From Galdieria partita (Eukaryota > Rhodophyta > Bangiophyceae > Galdieriales > Galdieriaceae), in assembly GCA_025991245.1 (NCBI GenBank), contig BQMJ01000051.1:62001-126000 (forward strand): a stretch of 64,000 nucleotides of DNA, in the 5' to 3' direction. This document shows positions 1 through 14,700 of the stretch, in pieces. Position 1 is the stretch's first letter; each line of letters opens with the position of its first letter. Below the pieces are notes generated by a model. It did no database searches. It saw nothing but the letters and a program-made list of their open reading frames with translations, and was not told the DNA's origin. Both the position numbers and the translations under genes were made by a program.

Positions 1-769
1 GGAAAAGGAGGGAGCTCTGTTGGTACCATTCAACGAAGAGTCTGCTTGTTGTTGATCTGTTGAAACAGATTCGTTCCCTTCACCACCCAACTGTGTATCG
101 TTGCTCTTTTCTTCTTCAGTGTTAGAAAGACAGCAGTAATTCCAAGATAAGTAACTGAAATAGTCAGCAAGATAAAAGGGTAACGGTAGAGTTGTCTTTA
201 CCGTCTGTCTTGTCTTGTAACTTTCTCCCGAAACAAAATATAAGATCTACCCTTGTTATGTAATTTGTTTCTTTGTGGAGCTCTTGCTACAACTTTAGTG
301 GCCTTTAGACAGCCACTATGGCCGCTTAAGAAAGCGCTAACTTTGATATCCACAAAGCCCATCCAATATACCATACTCTGCCAAGCTTTAGTCGGGTCAC
401 TTAATTCGTAAAATTGGTAAGAATGAATATTTTACAAACAAATATCAAACAGATTTCAACAATAAAGCATAACGATTACTTCATTGTTAAAGATGGAAAC
501 AACAAATGTTGTCGAATAAAAGCTGCAATTATGTCTAGCAACTCATTCAGTAGAGTTTGTTTTCCAAAGTTTGTCTCGAAAGAATTCCAACTCTCAGGAA
601 TCCTTTCTATCTCTGTAAGTGGTTCTGCATAAAGTAGAAACTTTCAGATATAGCCGAAACGATGTCCAAGTTAACAAGTCCAAGTTACTAAATATAGAAA
701 TTCAATCATGCCCACTTCATCTGAATTTCGCATACTTGAGAGAACCGTTTTTCTTGTGGATTTGCCAAG
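1..769. other. Left flank, no gene firmly identified
   Basis: No recognisable protein was found here. On the minus strand, 155-201 has the look of a 47 nt intron (GT donor, a CTGAC branch-like motif, TTTCAG acceptor). The adjoining open stretch from about 245 to the left edge could therefore be the last exons of a gene lying mainly outside the window. Reading frames differ depending on whether the intron is spliced, and no family is recognised. The 72-codon open frames near 414-837 look non-coding. The right part should hold the promoter of the syntaxin gene that starts at 770. Confidence 0.2.
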
Positions 770-2342
770 ATGGATCGCCTAACCGAGTTGAGAAACATGG
801 TAAGTCCCGGGAGCGGAAGCGAAAGAGAAAACGATGATATAATACAAGCAGCTTCAAGGGTACTACGTGGAGACTTTGAAGAAGAGGGTAAGTTACTATG
901 AGAAAATCGACGCGAATCGTAGTAAACAAAGGTTGTCAGATGAGGGTAACGACCGTCCACAAGGAGAAGAAAGCAAAAATATCTTGGACGAACTAGAGGA
1001 AGGTTTAGAGAATTTACAACATAAAATTTTCTCTCCTTTCTCTAAGAAGAAATCTTCCAAAGAGGTATATGACCTTTCTAGACTACTTGGAATATTTTGA
1101 CACCTTGTTACTGAATGAAAGGATGTCGAAAGTGGCCGCTTTCAAAGTAGACAGACTACTCAATTATCAGGAAATGGAGAAAATAATGTTTTGACTTCTT
1201 TTTATGAAGATGTTGACTCAGTAAAGGCTCTTATTGAAAAACTCAAGCTACAAACAAAGGCGGTGTCACAGAAGCACAGGTATGTTTTCTCTTGCTCTAT
1301 ATACTCTATACTTTTTTAAAATCGACTCTAAAAGAGCTGCCTTGGAAGACCCAACTAACGCGACAAAGGTTGAGGAAGAACTTATGACGGAGACCTCTTT
1401 AGCGAGAGAACTTGCTGTTGGTATAAAACGACGGTTAGATAAAATGAAAGTGTGCTATTATCGTATTCTTTAAGAGGTGATATGACTGTATTGCCATTTT
1501 TAGGAATTACAAAGTAAAGTGGAAAGAGAAAAGGGCCAAGGATGTGCAGAAGCTCGTATTATTGCAGGTTTGAATTAGTTCAGCATTTATTGGCTGCATA
1601 TATTGATTCTCTTTGTAAAAGGAACGCAAGGAGCTTTGGCAAAACGTTTTATGAATGCAATGCGTGAATTTCAGAACGTTCAAGAAGAATGTGAGAATGA
1701 CATGAGAGAGCAGGTAAGATGGAAAGCTGAAATGTTTTCTCAAAGGCAAAATATTTTTATGTAGGCAGAAAGACAACTAAAAATCATCAACCCCAGAATA
1801 AGCAAAACAGAAATTGACACCGTGTTAGATGCTACAGGTTCAGGTGGCAATGCAAGTTCTGAAATACTGAGACAGCAGGTAAGTGAATAACTAAGCTTTA
1901 CAATTTCTTTTTAACACTTGCTTTAAGATGCTCATGGCCCGAGATGGCGACTATAATTCCATAAGACTGGTTATGGAAGATGTTGAGGAGCGTACTAGGG
2001 CAATGCGGCAGTTGGAGGAGAATATTCAAGAGTTGAGGCAAATGTTCATAGATATGAGTGTTTTGGTTGAATCTCAGGGAGAAACCATAGACCAGATTGA
2101 AAGTAACATTAGTAGTGCAAAGGCTAGTACGAAGACTGCAGCATCTCAGTTGAGAAGTGCTAGAAAGCATCAAAAGAGGTAATGAAGAGATTTCACTTGT
2201 TGAGTTTGTACTGGTTATATTGAATCCTTTGAAAAGATACTATCGATTACTTTTCTGCCTCTTTTGCTGCTTAATTATTTTACTTATTGCTATTCTGGTC
2301 CCTATTGGAGTGGCAGTTATTCGTCCAAATATTAGAGGATAA
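770..2342 (+). CDS. Syntaxin (Qa-SNARE), plasma-membrane type
   Basis: This is a membrane-anchored t-SNARE that would form SNARE bundles driving vesicle fusion, most likely at the plasma membrane or late secretory pathway. The spliced reading begins MDRLTELRNM and runs through nine exons separated by introns of about 46-57 nt, the first being 888-939. An N-terminal Habc-like helical region contains FYEDVDSVKALIEKL and later FMNAMREFQNVQEECENDMR. The SNARE motif around 1930-2170 contains IQELRQMFIDMSVLVESQGE, typical of syntaxin 1/SYP1 proteins and carrying the central-layer Gln. The last exon (from about 2240) encodes one C-terminal hydrophobic anchor (LLFCLFCCLIILLIAILVPI) and a very short tail. 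The start ATG at 770 is the first in frame and gives the classic syntaxin N-terminus. Family assignment is secure; the exact SYP subclass is inferred. Confidence 0.9.
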
Positions 2343-3005
2343 GAAAAATTATCCATCTTTGTGGGTAGTTGTTGTAAATGGTAAGATTTGAGTAACAGAA
2401 AATTGGATTGTTATTTGAATAAATGATAGAAACAGATCCTCGGGAATTCACAGCAACCGCGATTAGTCATAATTTGAGCAAATATGGAATGGAGTGATTA
2501 TATTTCTGCGTGTTCGGTTTCAGTTAATAAAGAGAATTTATCAGCCGAGAGTTTTCTAAGCAACTGCCAAGTAGTTTCTCATTCGCTTTGACAATGCAAA
2601 ATATTTTTTTATATGGAAAATACCTAAACTATCGAAAGAGCTATATGACAAACATTCTTAATCTATGACTGTTAAATAGTGACCCATTTCATCAAAGGCT
2701 AGCTGAGTGAAGTGCATATTGTTCAGACAATTGAAATTCTTTGTTTCCTCATGCTAAGGGGCCACAGACATGACAAATTGTTGGTTGAGCTATCACATAT
2801 AGTGTAGAACACCAAAAGTATGTCTGTCGAAGAATAGCCTTACATTTGTTCAGCGAGAATATGATACGTCCTCGATTGCTTGTGAATCTGCTACAATTAT
2901 TTGAATTGTTATTTGTAAGTGGTCAAAAATAAATTGACAATGATAGTTCCGAGTGATCAATAACTGGTGCTCATTCTGTACCTCAGAATTATTTGGACCT
3001 CAATT
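2343..3005. other. Intergenic, 663 bp
   Basis: AT-rich sequence between the syntaxin stop and the acetyltransferase start. An ATG near 2860 opens a short frame (MIRPRLLVNLLQLFELLF) that ends at a possible donor GTAAGT near 2914. It does not join in frame with the downstream exon when the obvious acceptor at about 2989 is used, so I treat it as 5' leader or noise. Confidence 0.4.
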
Positions 3006-3742
3006 ATGTTATTCGTTGGCCCTGTAGTCTCAAGGTCTTCTACAAAAGTGTCCACTTTGTCGAGTATTCAAAAGGGAAAGGAGAATTTATGTTATTCTAT
3101 TTCACGTGTAAGTTGCTTTTGTTCCATACAATGGTTCTTGAACTTAAAGAATGTTAGGAAACTGCTTCTCTCCCTAGAAAAGTGTTCCGGAAGTCATGTC
3201 TTCGTTGCTCCGACTCAGGTGCGGAAGGGTCAGTACCTCCCATAGTTTACGCCAAGTTTGCTTCCCAGAGAGCAATATTATCTTCTTCATTGACTGACTT
3301 CGAGGTTGATGAGTTAAATAAACTTTTGGAAATAGTCGGGGAGAGGAAGAGGAATCCACAACGCTTTTTACGCGCGTTACAGAATAGCCTAGTAGTGGTT
3401 ACTGCTAGGCTTATTTCTGACGGAACCCTTGTTGGATTAACCAGAGCAATCACAGATGGAGCATACAATGCTACTATTGTCGAGTTATTCACAGATATAA
3501 GACTACCCAAGCCTGTCAGTACCTTTTTTGTCTTTGAATGCCTTTTAATATGGTCTTTATAGGAGATAATCAAGCGCAATATGGTTGAGAGAGTTATTAA
3601 GGAAGCGCGCAGTAAGATACCTGATTGCGGTATTGTCATGATTGCACCAGAGCAAGATGTTGCCATTTATGAGAAGATGAACTTTCAAGTCAATCCCAGA
3701 GGCATTCGGGTGATGGGCATTACGAATCATGACGAAGATTGA
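3006..3742 (+). CDS. GNAT N-acetyltransferase, plastid NSI/GNAT type
   Basis: Predicted acetyl-CoA dependent GNAT-family acetyltransferase, probably acting on proteins or small amines in the plastid. Three exons: the first carries a Ser/Thr/Lys-rich leader (MLFVGPVVSRSSTKVSTLSS) fitting a transit peptide. The second contains DFEVDELNKLLEIVG and the core LVGLTRAITDGAYNATIVEL. The third, after a 48 nt intron at 3515-3562, holds the acetyl-CoA side of the fold (MVERVIKEARSKIPDCGIVM) and the terminal YEKMNFQVNPRGIRVMG. The order LVG.ARA.SDGA.NAT and the closing Y..LGF...P.G match plant NSI/GNAT plastid acetyltransferases from family knowledge. The ATG at 3006 was chosen because it splices in frame with the domain; an upstream extension is possible. 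Plastid targeting is inferred. Confidence 0.75.
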
Positions 3743-3857
3743 TGGCCCTCACGATTGCTTTGATTGCGCGCCACATTCAAATGGGACGTGTCTGTCCCTT
3801 CCGCTGATCTTTGCATCATACGGACACCTCATATAGCCTTTAAAAGCTCATCTCTGT

Positions 3858-3864
3858 TGACGTC
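3858..3864 (+). promoter_or_regulatory. ACGT-core palindrome upstream of beta-tubulin 1
   Basis: TGACGTC, with the palindromic core GACGTC (an ACGT-core bZIP-type site), lies 114 bp upstream of the beta-tubulin start. A TATA-like TTTAAAAG sits at about 3839-3846. This is motif recognition only and could be chance. Confidence 0.25.
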
Positions 3865-3977
3865 TTATCGCTTCATTATAAGCATTTTTACTTGGCACTA
3901 GAGAAGTTTGGTTGAAACAAACAGTTTAGTATTTTATCTAGAGAATAAGTTATCATTTTAGTTGTCTTTTTTGAACT

Positions 3978-5312
3978 ATGCGTGAGATTGTACACTTGCA
4001 AGCTGGACAATGTGGGAACCAAATCGGTACCAAATTCTGGGAAGTTGTTTGTGACGAACACGGTCTTTCTCCTGAAGGATTCTATACTGGTGATACAAAT
4101 TCGCAGCTAGACCGTATAAACGTATATTATACAGAAGCCTCTGATAAGCGCTATGTACCACGTGCAGTTCTGGTCGACTTAGAGCCAGGGACTATGGATG
4201 CCATTAAAAGTGGAAAACTAGGGAAGATGTTTCGTCCAGATAACTTCGTATATGGTCAAAGTGGTGCTGGAAATAACTGGGCCAAAGGACATTATACAGA
4301 AGGTGCTGAATTGGTTGATGCAGTTTTGGATGTTGTAAGAAAAGAAGCAGAAGCATGTGACTGTCTGCAAGGATTCCAAGTAACCCACTCCTTGGGTGGA
4401 GGTACAGGCTCCGGAATGGGAACTTTATTGATTTCAAAAATTAGAGAAGAATATCCTGACCGAATGATGGGAACATATTCAGTTTTGCCTTCTCCTAAAG
4501 TTTCGGATACGGTGGTTGAACCTTACAACTGTATTCTTTCAGTTCATCAGTTGGTCGAAAATGGTGATGAAGTGTTTTGTATAGACAATGAGGCACTTTA
4601 TAATATTTGTCACAATACTTTGAAGATGAGTAACCCTTCGTACAGCGACCTCAACCAACTAGTAACTGCAGTGATGTCAGGCATTACTTGTTCGCTGCGT
4701 TTTCCCGGACAGTTAAATGCAGACTTGCGCAAATTGGCTACCAACTTGATTCCGTTTCCTCGCTTACATTTCTTCATGATTGGATTCGCTCCATTGGCTG
4801 CTCCTGGAACACAACAATATAAGTCGAGCACAGTTGCGGATCTTTGCCAACAAATATTTGATTCCCGTAATATGATGGCCGCATGTGACCCCCGGCACGG
4901 TCGTTATCTGACTGCAGCTGCATATTTCCGTGGAAAAGTGGCAACTAACGAAATTGATGACCAGCTTATGACTGTTCAAAACAAGAATGCTGCTTCCTTT
5001 GTGGAGTGGATTCCCAATAATATTAAGAGCTCTCTATGTGATATTCCTCCAAAAGGAATGCAGCGCTCTGCAACATTTATAGGAAACTCAACTGCTATTC
5101 AAGAATTGTTTAAGCGAGTTGGAGAGCAGTTCACTGCAATGTTCCGACGGAAGGCCTTTCTTCATTGGTATACTGGTGAAGGGATGGATGAAATGGAGTT
5201 TACAGAAGCTGAAAGTAATATGAATGATTTGGTTTCTGAGTATCAACAATATCAAGAGGCGACCATAGATGATGATTTTGGAGATGATGGAGATAACGAT
5301 GAAGAATTTTAA
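3978..5312 (+). CDS. Beta-tubulin, copy 1
   Basis: Structural GTPase that pairs with alpha-tubulin to build microtubules for the spindle and cytoskeleton. The 444-residue intronless frame starts with MREI, the autoregulatory N-terminal tetrapeptide of beta-tubulins. It contains the GTP-binding tubulin signature [10 protein letters not shown] near residue 140 and ends in an acidic tail ([14 protein letters not shown]). Full length matches the usual 440-450 residues. A second, visibly diverged beta-tubulin lies convergently at 6706-8040, with polyubiquitin between. This copy differs from it in the 26-45 region ([18 protein letters not shown] versus [18 protein letters not shown]), in the 280s loop and in the tail. 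Beta rather than alpha identity follows from MREIVH and the overall sequence. Confidence 0.97.
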   Translation: MREIVHLQAGQCGNQIGTKFWEVVCDEHGLSPEGFYTGDTNSQLDRINVYYTEASDKRYVPRAVLVDLEPGTMDAIKSGKLGKMFRPDNFVYGQSGAGNNWAKGHYTEGAELVDAVLDVVRKEAEACDCLQGFQVTHSLGGGTGSGMGTLLISKIREEYPDRMMGTYSVLPSPKVSDTVVEPYNCILSVHQLVENGDEVFCIDNEALYNICHNTLKMSNPSYSDLNQLVTAVMSGITCSLRFPGQLNADLRKLATNLIPFPRLHFFMIGFAPLAAPGTQQYKSSTVADLCQQIFDSRNMMAACDPRHGRYLTAAAYFRGKVATNEIDDQLMTVQNKNAASFVEWIPNNIKSSLCDIPPKGMQRSATFIGNSTAIQELFKRVGEQFTAMFRRKAFLHWYTGEGMDEMEFTEAESNMNDLVSEYQQYQEATIDDDFGDDGDNDEEF

Positions 5313-5467
5313 GAAAAGTAGCTGTTTAAGGGTGATATACATATATTTGTTGAATAATATTGCAAAATAAACGTGAAGTGTTTGTCACGAGCTGAACATA
5401 TGCAGCACCAATTGAATGGAGCCCGTCCAAAGGATTGAAACCGAATTCAGTTGGACGATTTATCTAG

Positions 5468-6262
<795 letters not shown>

Positions 6263-6705
6263 AGTATTTGAGCTTTTGTGTTTCGCATTGCAATAAATAA
6301 ATAGTATCTGTTGTTGAAACATTTTTTTGTAAGCCGTAGCAAGACTTTGATTTTGAAGCGTTTGTGGCACTAACAGGAAAGTGATGAATGTTGAGGTTAT
6401 CGTAGAACTCTAGCTTCATGATATTTGGACAACACAGCGTTTTTCTTGATGTCGTAAGAAAGAAGACGAGGATAATATTCCATAGCAATGGATGAAAAAA
6501 AGGAAATCCTGTATAGTAAGCAACTTACGCGTTTAAGTTCAACGTGTCACACAACTCTTTACAGACCTTTTCATAGGACTATGCAGTTGTGGTAGCAAGC
6601 AGCACGAAATTTAATATTTTCCAACAGATTCCTTTTATTTGTGTGCTATCCAACAGAGGAGGAGTAGTCAAGATCGATGAAAATTACTTGTTTGTATCGT
6701 GTTCT
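6263..6705. other. Convergent intergenic spacer, 443 bp
   Basis: 3' flanks of polyubiquitin and of beta-tubulin 2, which point towards each other. AATAAATAAATAG shortly after the ubiquitin stop (about 6291) could be a polyadenylation signal. No gene was seen. Confidence 0.5.
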
Positions 6706-8040
6706 TTAAAAGGCCTCCTCTTCTTCAAGGTCCATATCAAAGTCATCTTCAGCAGTAGCTTCTTGGTATTGTTGATACTCAGAAACCAAATCATTCATAT
6801 TACTTTCAGCTTCTGTAAACTCCATTTCATCCATCCCTTCACCAGTATACCAATGAAGAAAGGCCTTCCGTCGGAACATTGCAGTGAACTGCTCTCCAAC
6901 ACGTTGAAAGAGTTCTTGTATAGATGTAGAATTGCCAACGAATGTGGCAGACTTCTTCATCCCGGAAGGAGGAATATCACACAGCGAGCTTTTGATGTTG
7001 TTTGGAATCCATTCTACAAAATAGGCAGAATTCTTGTTCTGAATATTAAACATTTGATCGTCTATATCTTGAGTCGACATATTTCCGCGGAAATATGCTG
7101 CAGCAGTTAGATAACGACCATGACGTGGATCACATGCTGCCATCATATTTTTAGAATCAAACATTTGCTGAGTGAGTTCAGAGACACTCGCAGATCGGTA
7201 TTGTTGCGATCCTGGTGAACTCAATGGAGCAAATCCAATCATAAAGAAGTGAAGTCTTGGAAATGGTATCAAGTTGGTAGCCAACTTTCGTAAATCTGCG
7301 TTCAATTGCCCAGGGAAGCGTAAAGTACAAGTAATTCCCGACATTACTGCTGATACTAATTGGTTGAGGTCGCTATAACTAGGACTGCTGATTTTTAAAG
7401 TACGAAGGCAGATATCATATAGGGCTTCATTATCAATACAGAAAACTTCATCAGCATTTTCCACCAGCTGATGCACAGAAAGAGTGCAGTTGTAAGGCTC
7501 TACCACTGTGTCAGAGACCTTCGGAGAAGGAACCACTGAGTAGGTTCCCATCATTCTGTCAGGATATTCTTCACGAATTTTTGATATCAAAAGAGTTCCC
7601 AAGCCAGAACCTGTGCCTCCTCCAAGAGAATGAGTGATTTGAAAGCCTTGAAGGCAGTCACAAGCTTCTGCCTCTCGACGCACGACATCCAATACATTGT
7701 CAATTAGTTCCGCACCTTCTGTGTAGTGTCCTTTAGCCCAGTTATTTCCGGCACCACTTTGACCATACACAAAGTTGTCTGGACGAAAGAGCTTTCCATA
7801 GGGGCTAGCTTTCACAGCGTCAATTGTTCCCGGCTCCAAGTCAATTAAGACAGCACGAGGCACATAACGAGCACCTGTTGCTTCGTTGTAATACACGTTG
7901 ATTCTGTCTAGTTGTGATGGAGAGTCACCTTCATACAACCCTGTTTGACTGATTCCATGTTCTTTGGAAATAACTTCCCAAAACTTAGAACCTATCTGGT
8001 TACCACATTGACCTGCCTGAATATGCACAATCTCTCTCAT
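6706..8040 (-). CDS. Beta-tubulin, copy 2
   Basis: Second intronless 444-residue beta-tubulin, with MREI at the N-terminus, the GTP signature [10 protein letters not shown] near residue 140, and an acidic tail ([14 protein letters not shown]). It is intact and full length but clearly diverged from copy 1 at many surface positions, for example residues 26-60 and 280-340 ([20 protein letters not shown] versus [20 protein letters not shown]). The pair is therefore an old duplication rather than a recent tandem copy. It converges on polyubiquitin. Two E2F-like motifs lie about 150 and 225 bp upstream. Divergent isotypes often serve different stages or structures, but no specific role can be read from sequence. 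Confidence 0.97.
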   Translation of the reverse strand: MREIVHIQAGQCGNQIGSKFWEVISKEHGISQTGLYEGDSPSQLDRINVYYNEATGARYVPRAVLIDLEPGTIDAVKASPYGKLFRPDNFVYGQSGAGNNWAKGHYTEGAELIDNVLDVVRREAEACDCLQGFQITHSLGGGTGSGLGTLLISKIREEYPDRMMGTYSVVPSPKVSDTVVEPYNCTLSVHQLVENADEVFCIDNEALYDICLRTLKISSPSYSDLNQLVSAVMSGITCTLRFPGQLNADLRKLATNLIPFPRLHFFMIGFAPLSSPGSQQYRSASVSELTQQMFDSKNMMAACDPRHGRYLTAAAYFRGNMSTQDIDDQMFNIQNKNSAYFVEWIPNNIKSSLCDIPPSGMKKSATFVGNSTSIQELFQRVGEQFTAMFRRKAFLHWYTGEGMDEMEFTEAESNMNDLVSEYQQYQEATAEDDFDMDLEEEEAF

Positions 8041-8733
8041 TTTATCTTTTTACTTTGATAGTCACCTTAGACAACAAGATACACTTGCCAAAGTTGCTGG
8101 TTCGTAAATGTTTGAATAAATCTAAAATGGAGGGAACTGTAGGGGAACTAACTAAAATGGGTTCAATTGCTTCATCATTTCAATCAATTTGGCGGGCTTG
8201 CAATTTGAAATTGGACAGCTGTCTTGAATCATTCGTTCAATCCTTTCTATGGAATTTAGTTCGCCAAAGCGGCACAATCAAGTATTCAATGTCCTTTATT
8301 GTTGTTTTGTTCAAAGACAAAGAAGTCCTTGATTACAAGATTCCTTTGGAACCCATTTTGGATTTTATATATTTTATGAATTGACTAAAAGTGGATTTAA
8401 TGTTGCAGCAAATATGTGTCTCAACTATAATACAAACATTCTTATGACACGGTCGGTTCCATAGAAGGCGTTCTTCGAGTACCTATTGGATGGTGAATTG
8501 TACTGAATGTTTTCAAGATATGCAATTGAATAGAGTGGTATAGTTCTCTGTATTGTCTTTCTAAATATTCAGAATTCCTTACAAAGAAACGACTTCCTTA
8601 GCAAACTGATAACAATACACCAGCATCTAGCTTTCGCTTAAAATCGTTTATTTTTTCATTATCTTTAAGGACCTTCAACTTATCCCAGAAAGAAACAAAG
8701 TCAAAAGAACTTTCTCCTAACAAACTCATCTTG
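8041..8733. other. Intergenic, 693 bp
   Basis: Upstream region of beta-tubulin 2 and 3' flank of eIF3b. A plus-strand open frame at 8055-8384 has no recognisable domain and depends on a non-ATG start, so it was not called. The TTTGGCG-type motifs listed separately lie inside. Confidence 0.45.
8188..8268. promoter_or_regulatory. Pair of E2F-like sites upstream of beta-tubulin 2
   Basis: TTTGGCGG on the plus strand (8188-8195) and TTTGGCGA on the minus strand (8261-8268) face each other about 65 bp apart. The first fits the E2F/DP consensus TTTSGCGS; the second is a one-base variant. They lie 148-228 bp upstream of the tubulin start, a reasonable promoter position. Motif match only. Confidence 0.3.
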
Positions 8734-11646
<2,913 letters not shown>

Positions 11647-11714
11647 AAAGTTGTGGATGGTATGAATAGCAACTTCAACTTGCTATTTTGGGCTCTTTTA
11701 TGAATACAATACTT

Positions 11715-14700
11715 TCAAGCTACTGGTAAACGTTGTCTCAAGGCGAAAATTCCATCTCCTGTGCCATAACCTACTGTTCTTCCTACTGCCAAACGAGAAC
11801 TTGGCGAACGAACCATGTCCGTTTGTTGATGAAACGCTGCATCTAATATAAATTTCATGGTTGTCTCAAAGCTTGCTTTTTGAATAGTGCTAATGCATCG
11901 TTGTTCCATTCCTCTGCGGTTAAAAGGTAGATAGTCTCCTTGGCAAGTCATGACGTCTGAGATCAGCGCTAAATGACGTGGATCGACTGGAATACCATAA
12001 GCTTCAAATACTTTGGCTAGTTCTATTCTTAGCGTTTCTCGAGCACTTTCAACTCCGTAATGGGTTAACATAGCATACACATCATTGGTTTGAATATGGT
12101 TCAAATCCAAATAATCATAACCATATTCCCAGATAGCTGCAAGGTTGGAGCCTTGAACCTCAAGTTTCCAGTCTTGGGCATCTTCCGAGGGAGTTATCAA
12201 GGAACAACGCTGAATTCCAGGAATATTTTGAATGCACGCCTGTTGAGCAACTGATTCAACCAACTCAAACAACATGAGACGACCCCAACTTGTAAAAGGA
12301 ATCATCAAAGGAATCTTTGCCCAACGATAATGTTCCCGATCAAATATCATTTTCCTATCATACAAAAATGAGAAATTGTACAACTTTGTATACCATCTAG
12401 TCACTTACTTTTTCTCATCGTATTTTGTGGATTCTTGTGTAGAAGTTTGATTGACTTTTGGAATATCCGATTGGGGATGTTCTTCTTCTTCCTCTTGTGG
12501 TTGCTCCTCTTCGTCTCCTTCTTCCTCTTCTTCTTCCTCTTCATAGGAAGTAACATCTCTTTGTTGTCTATCTCTCTTCTCAGCGATGGTTCCGTCTTCT
12601 TCATTCCATGAAAGATCTTCTTCTTCGTCGTCTTCGTCCTCCTTATCATCTCCATTTATTTCTTCCATATCTGCTGATGTATTCATAGAAAAATTGGGTT
12701 TCTTCTTGTTGGCTTCCTTTTCTATATCTCCTCCTTCCTCTTGTATCCAGGACTTGTCTAATTCCATTAAATCACTATCCCAGTTGATGGATAAACTCTG
12801 CAATGGAATAATGGCTTTCTTAGTTTCCGCAATTTGTTTACATTCTTTCTGAATCCTCGCATAAAGCAGTGCCACGAAATGCGTCTCTATGATATGAAAT
12901 AGTTCCTTTGCTGATATTCCCAGATGAGTGGCGTAGTAATGAGGCGACACCACATGTAGTTCAATCATCACCAATCTGCCTTGTGCCCTATTCCCTTTGT
13001 CTTCTATACTTATGCCTTCTAAAAAGTCTTTCAACACCAATCGATGGAAACGATCATGCAAAGACTGGATTCCATTTTGATGGGTTGACGAAAGAAAGGG
13101 GATCGTCATCAGTGGTGTCTTTGGTTGTTTACTTGCCGTCATCAACAATTCACGCAACCTTGGAATTCCTAGAGTGACATGAGCAGCTCCCATTCCTGCG
13201 AAATGAAAAGTATTTAGAGTCATTTGTGTGGAAGGTTCACCAACTCCTTGAGCTGCTATGACTCCGACTGCTTCACCGGGTGAAATAAAGGCATGCCTGT
13301 ACCTGTTTTCCATAAAAGATTGGAACTGCTCTTTTGCTCGATTGTGTGGTAGCGAATCACCACATTCCTGCATAAACTGATGCAATGAATATCGAAACTT
13401 TGGAGACAATGCGTAGTCAACGGCTTGAGATGAACAACTGTGTTTGGAATGCAACGTTGATTGAAAAGCGTCCATGTTCCAAGCATGCCATTGGAAGCAA
13501 GAAGGTTTGGATAACCAACCTGTTTTACAAGGATCCAAGCCATCTTCACCATACAAGAACTAAAATATCATTGGTCGTACTTTAGAATAACAGGATTCAA
13601 TGCTTACTTGAATAATAGCCTGATTTTCACTTTGTCTCACTGTATAATCATAAGCTACGTACAAATCTTCTAAACCTTTTACCAAACATCGTTGTAGATA
13701 TCCTGAGCGAGCTGTCTTCACTGCTGTGTCTACCAAACCATCGCGTCCAGCCATGCAATGATAGAAATACTCATCTGGTCGAATACCCGTAAGGAATCGA
13801 CTGGCAATAAATCCTCCGGATTGTGGACAAGGATCAAAAGATGCATAACAAGGTAAAGTAGCTCCACTTAAAGAACGAGGCACTCGCTTTCCTTCCAATT
13901 CTGTTTGACCCAGCTGACAAGATATTTGAGCGGTATTTACTAAAGAGCCCTAATTGCCTTGTCTTTTACAATTCCACTTTATACAACAACTTCTTACCTT
14001 GGCTCCACTACTTGTCATCAACAAGAATCCATTATGTGGAAACTTCTTTACAACTCCTTGACGATCCGAAATACACGACTTGATAACTTCTGAAGTCACC
14101 TTGCTCACTTGTTTCTTTACAATTTCGTCCAATAGGGATTCCATTTCTACTCGAGAAGGAGTATCCGACTCCATGTTTCCCAATATACGTCCATACAATA
14201 ACAACAGCTGTGAATAATGAAGCTCACCACTTTCTAATTGGTTCTTCCAATCACGAGTACCTAATAGAACTGATATCGACTCTTCACTCCATAAACCTCG
14301 TTTCATCAATTGTTCTATCCATTGTTGAGTAACCAAAAATACAAATGGCATTTCACATTGTTGATGCCATTCCTTTCTCTTTCTCTCTGCCATTGGCGTA
14401 AGTAGCAAATCATCCATTCCAGTAGTATGTCCATGCATTCTTAAGAACAATGTAAATAATCTACCGAGAGCACTCAATAGACGACCCGCATCCACTGCTC
14501 CGTATATTTCATAAAATGAATGAACCAAACCATGAGCACTTGCACCAAACTGACTCTTATCCAACACTCCTCGTAATAAGTTGCCGCGTTGAATGATCAC
14601 TTGGTCATCATCACCAACCATTTCCTATTCCACATGAAACTCATACTTTCGAGACATGAATATATACTTACCGATTTCAATTTGTTATTCGATTGCAAAT

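Noticed and set aside
2850-2920. Extra first exon for the GNAT gene
   Set aside because: Its frame does not match the next exon with the only obvious acceptor.
4204-5342. Minus-strand open frames opposite beta-tubulin 1
   Set aside because: Shadows of the tubulin codons; identical shadow peptides appear opposite both tubulins.
8055-8384. 109-codon open frame upstream of beta-tubulin 2
   Set aside because: No ATG at the start, no recognisable domain, odd composition; more likely promoter DNA.
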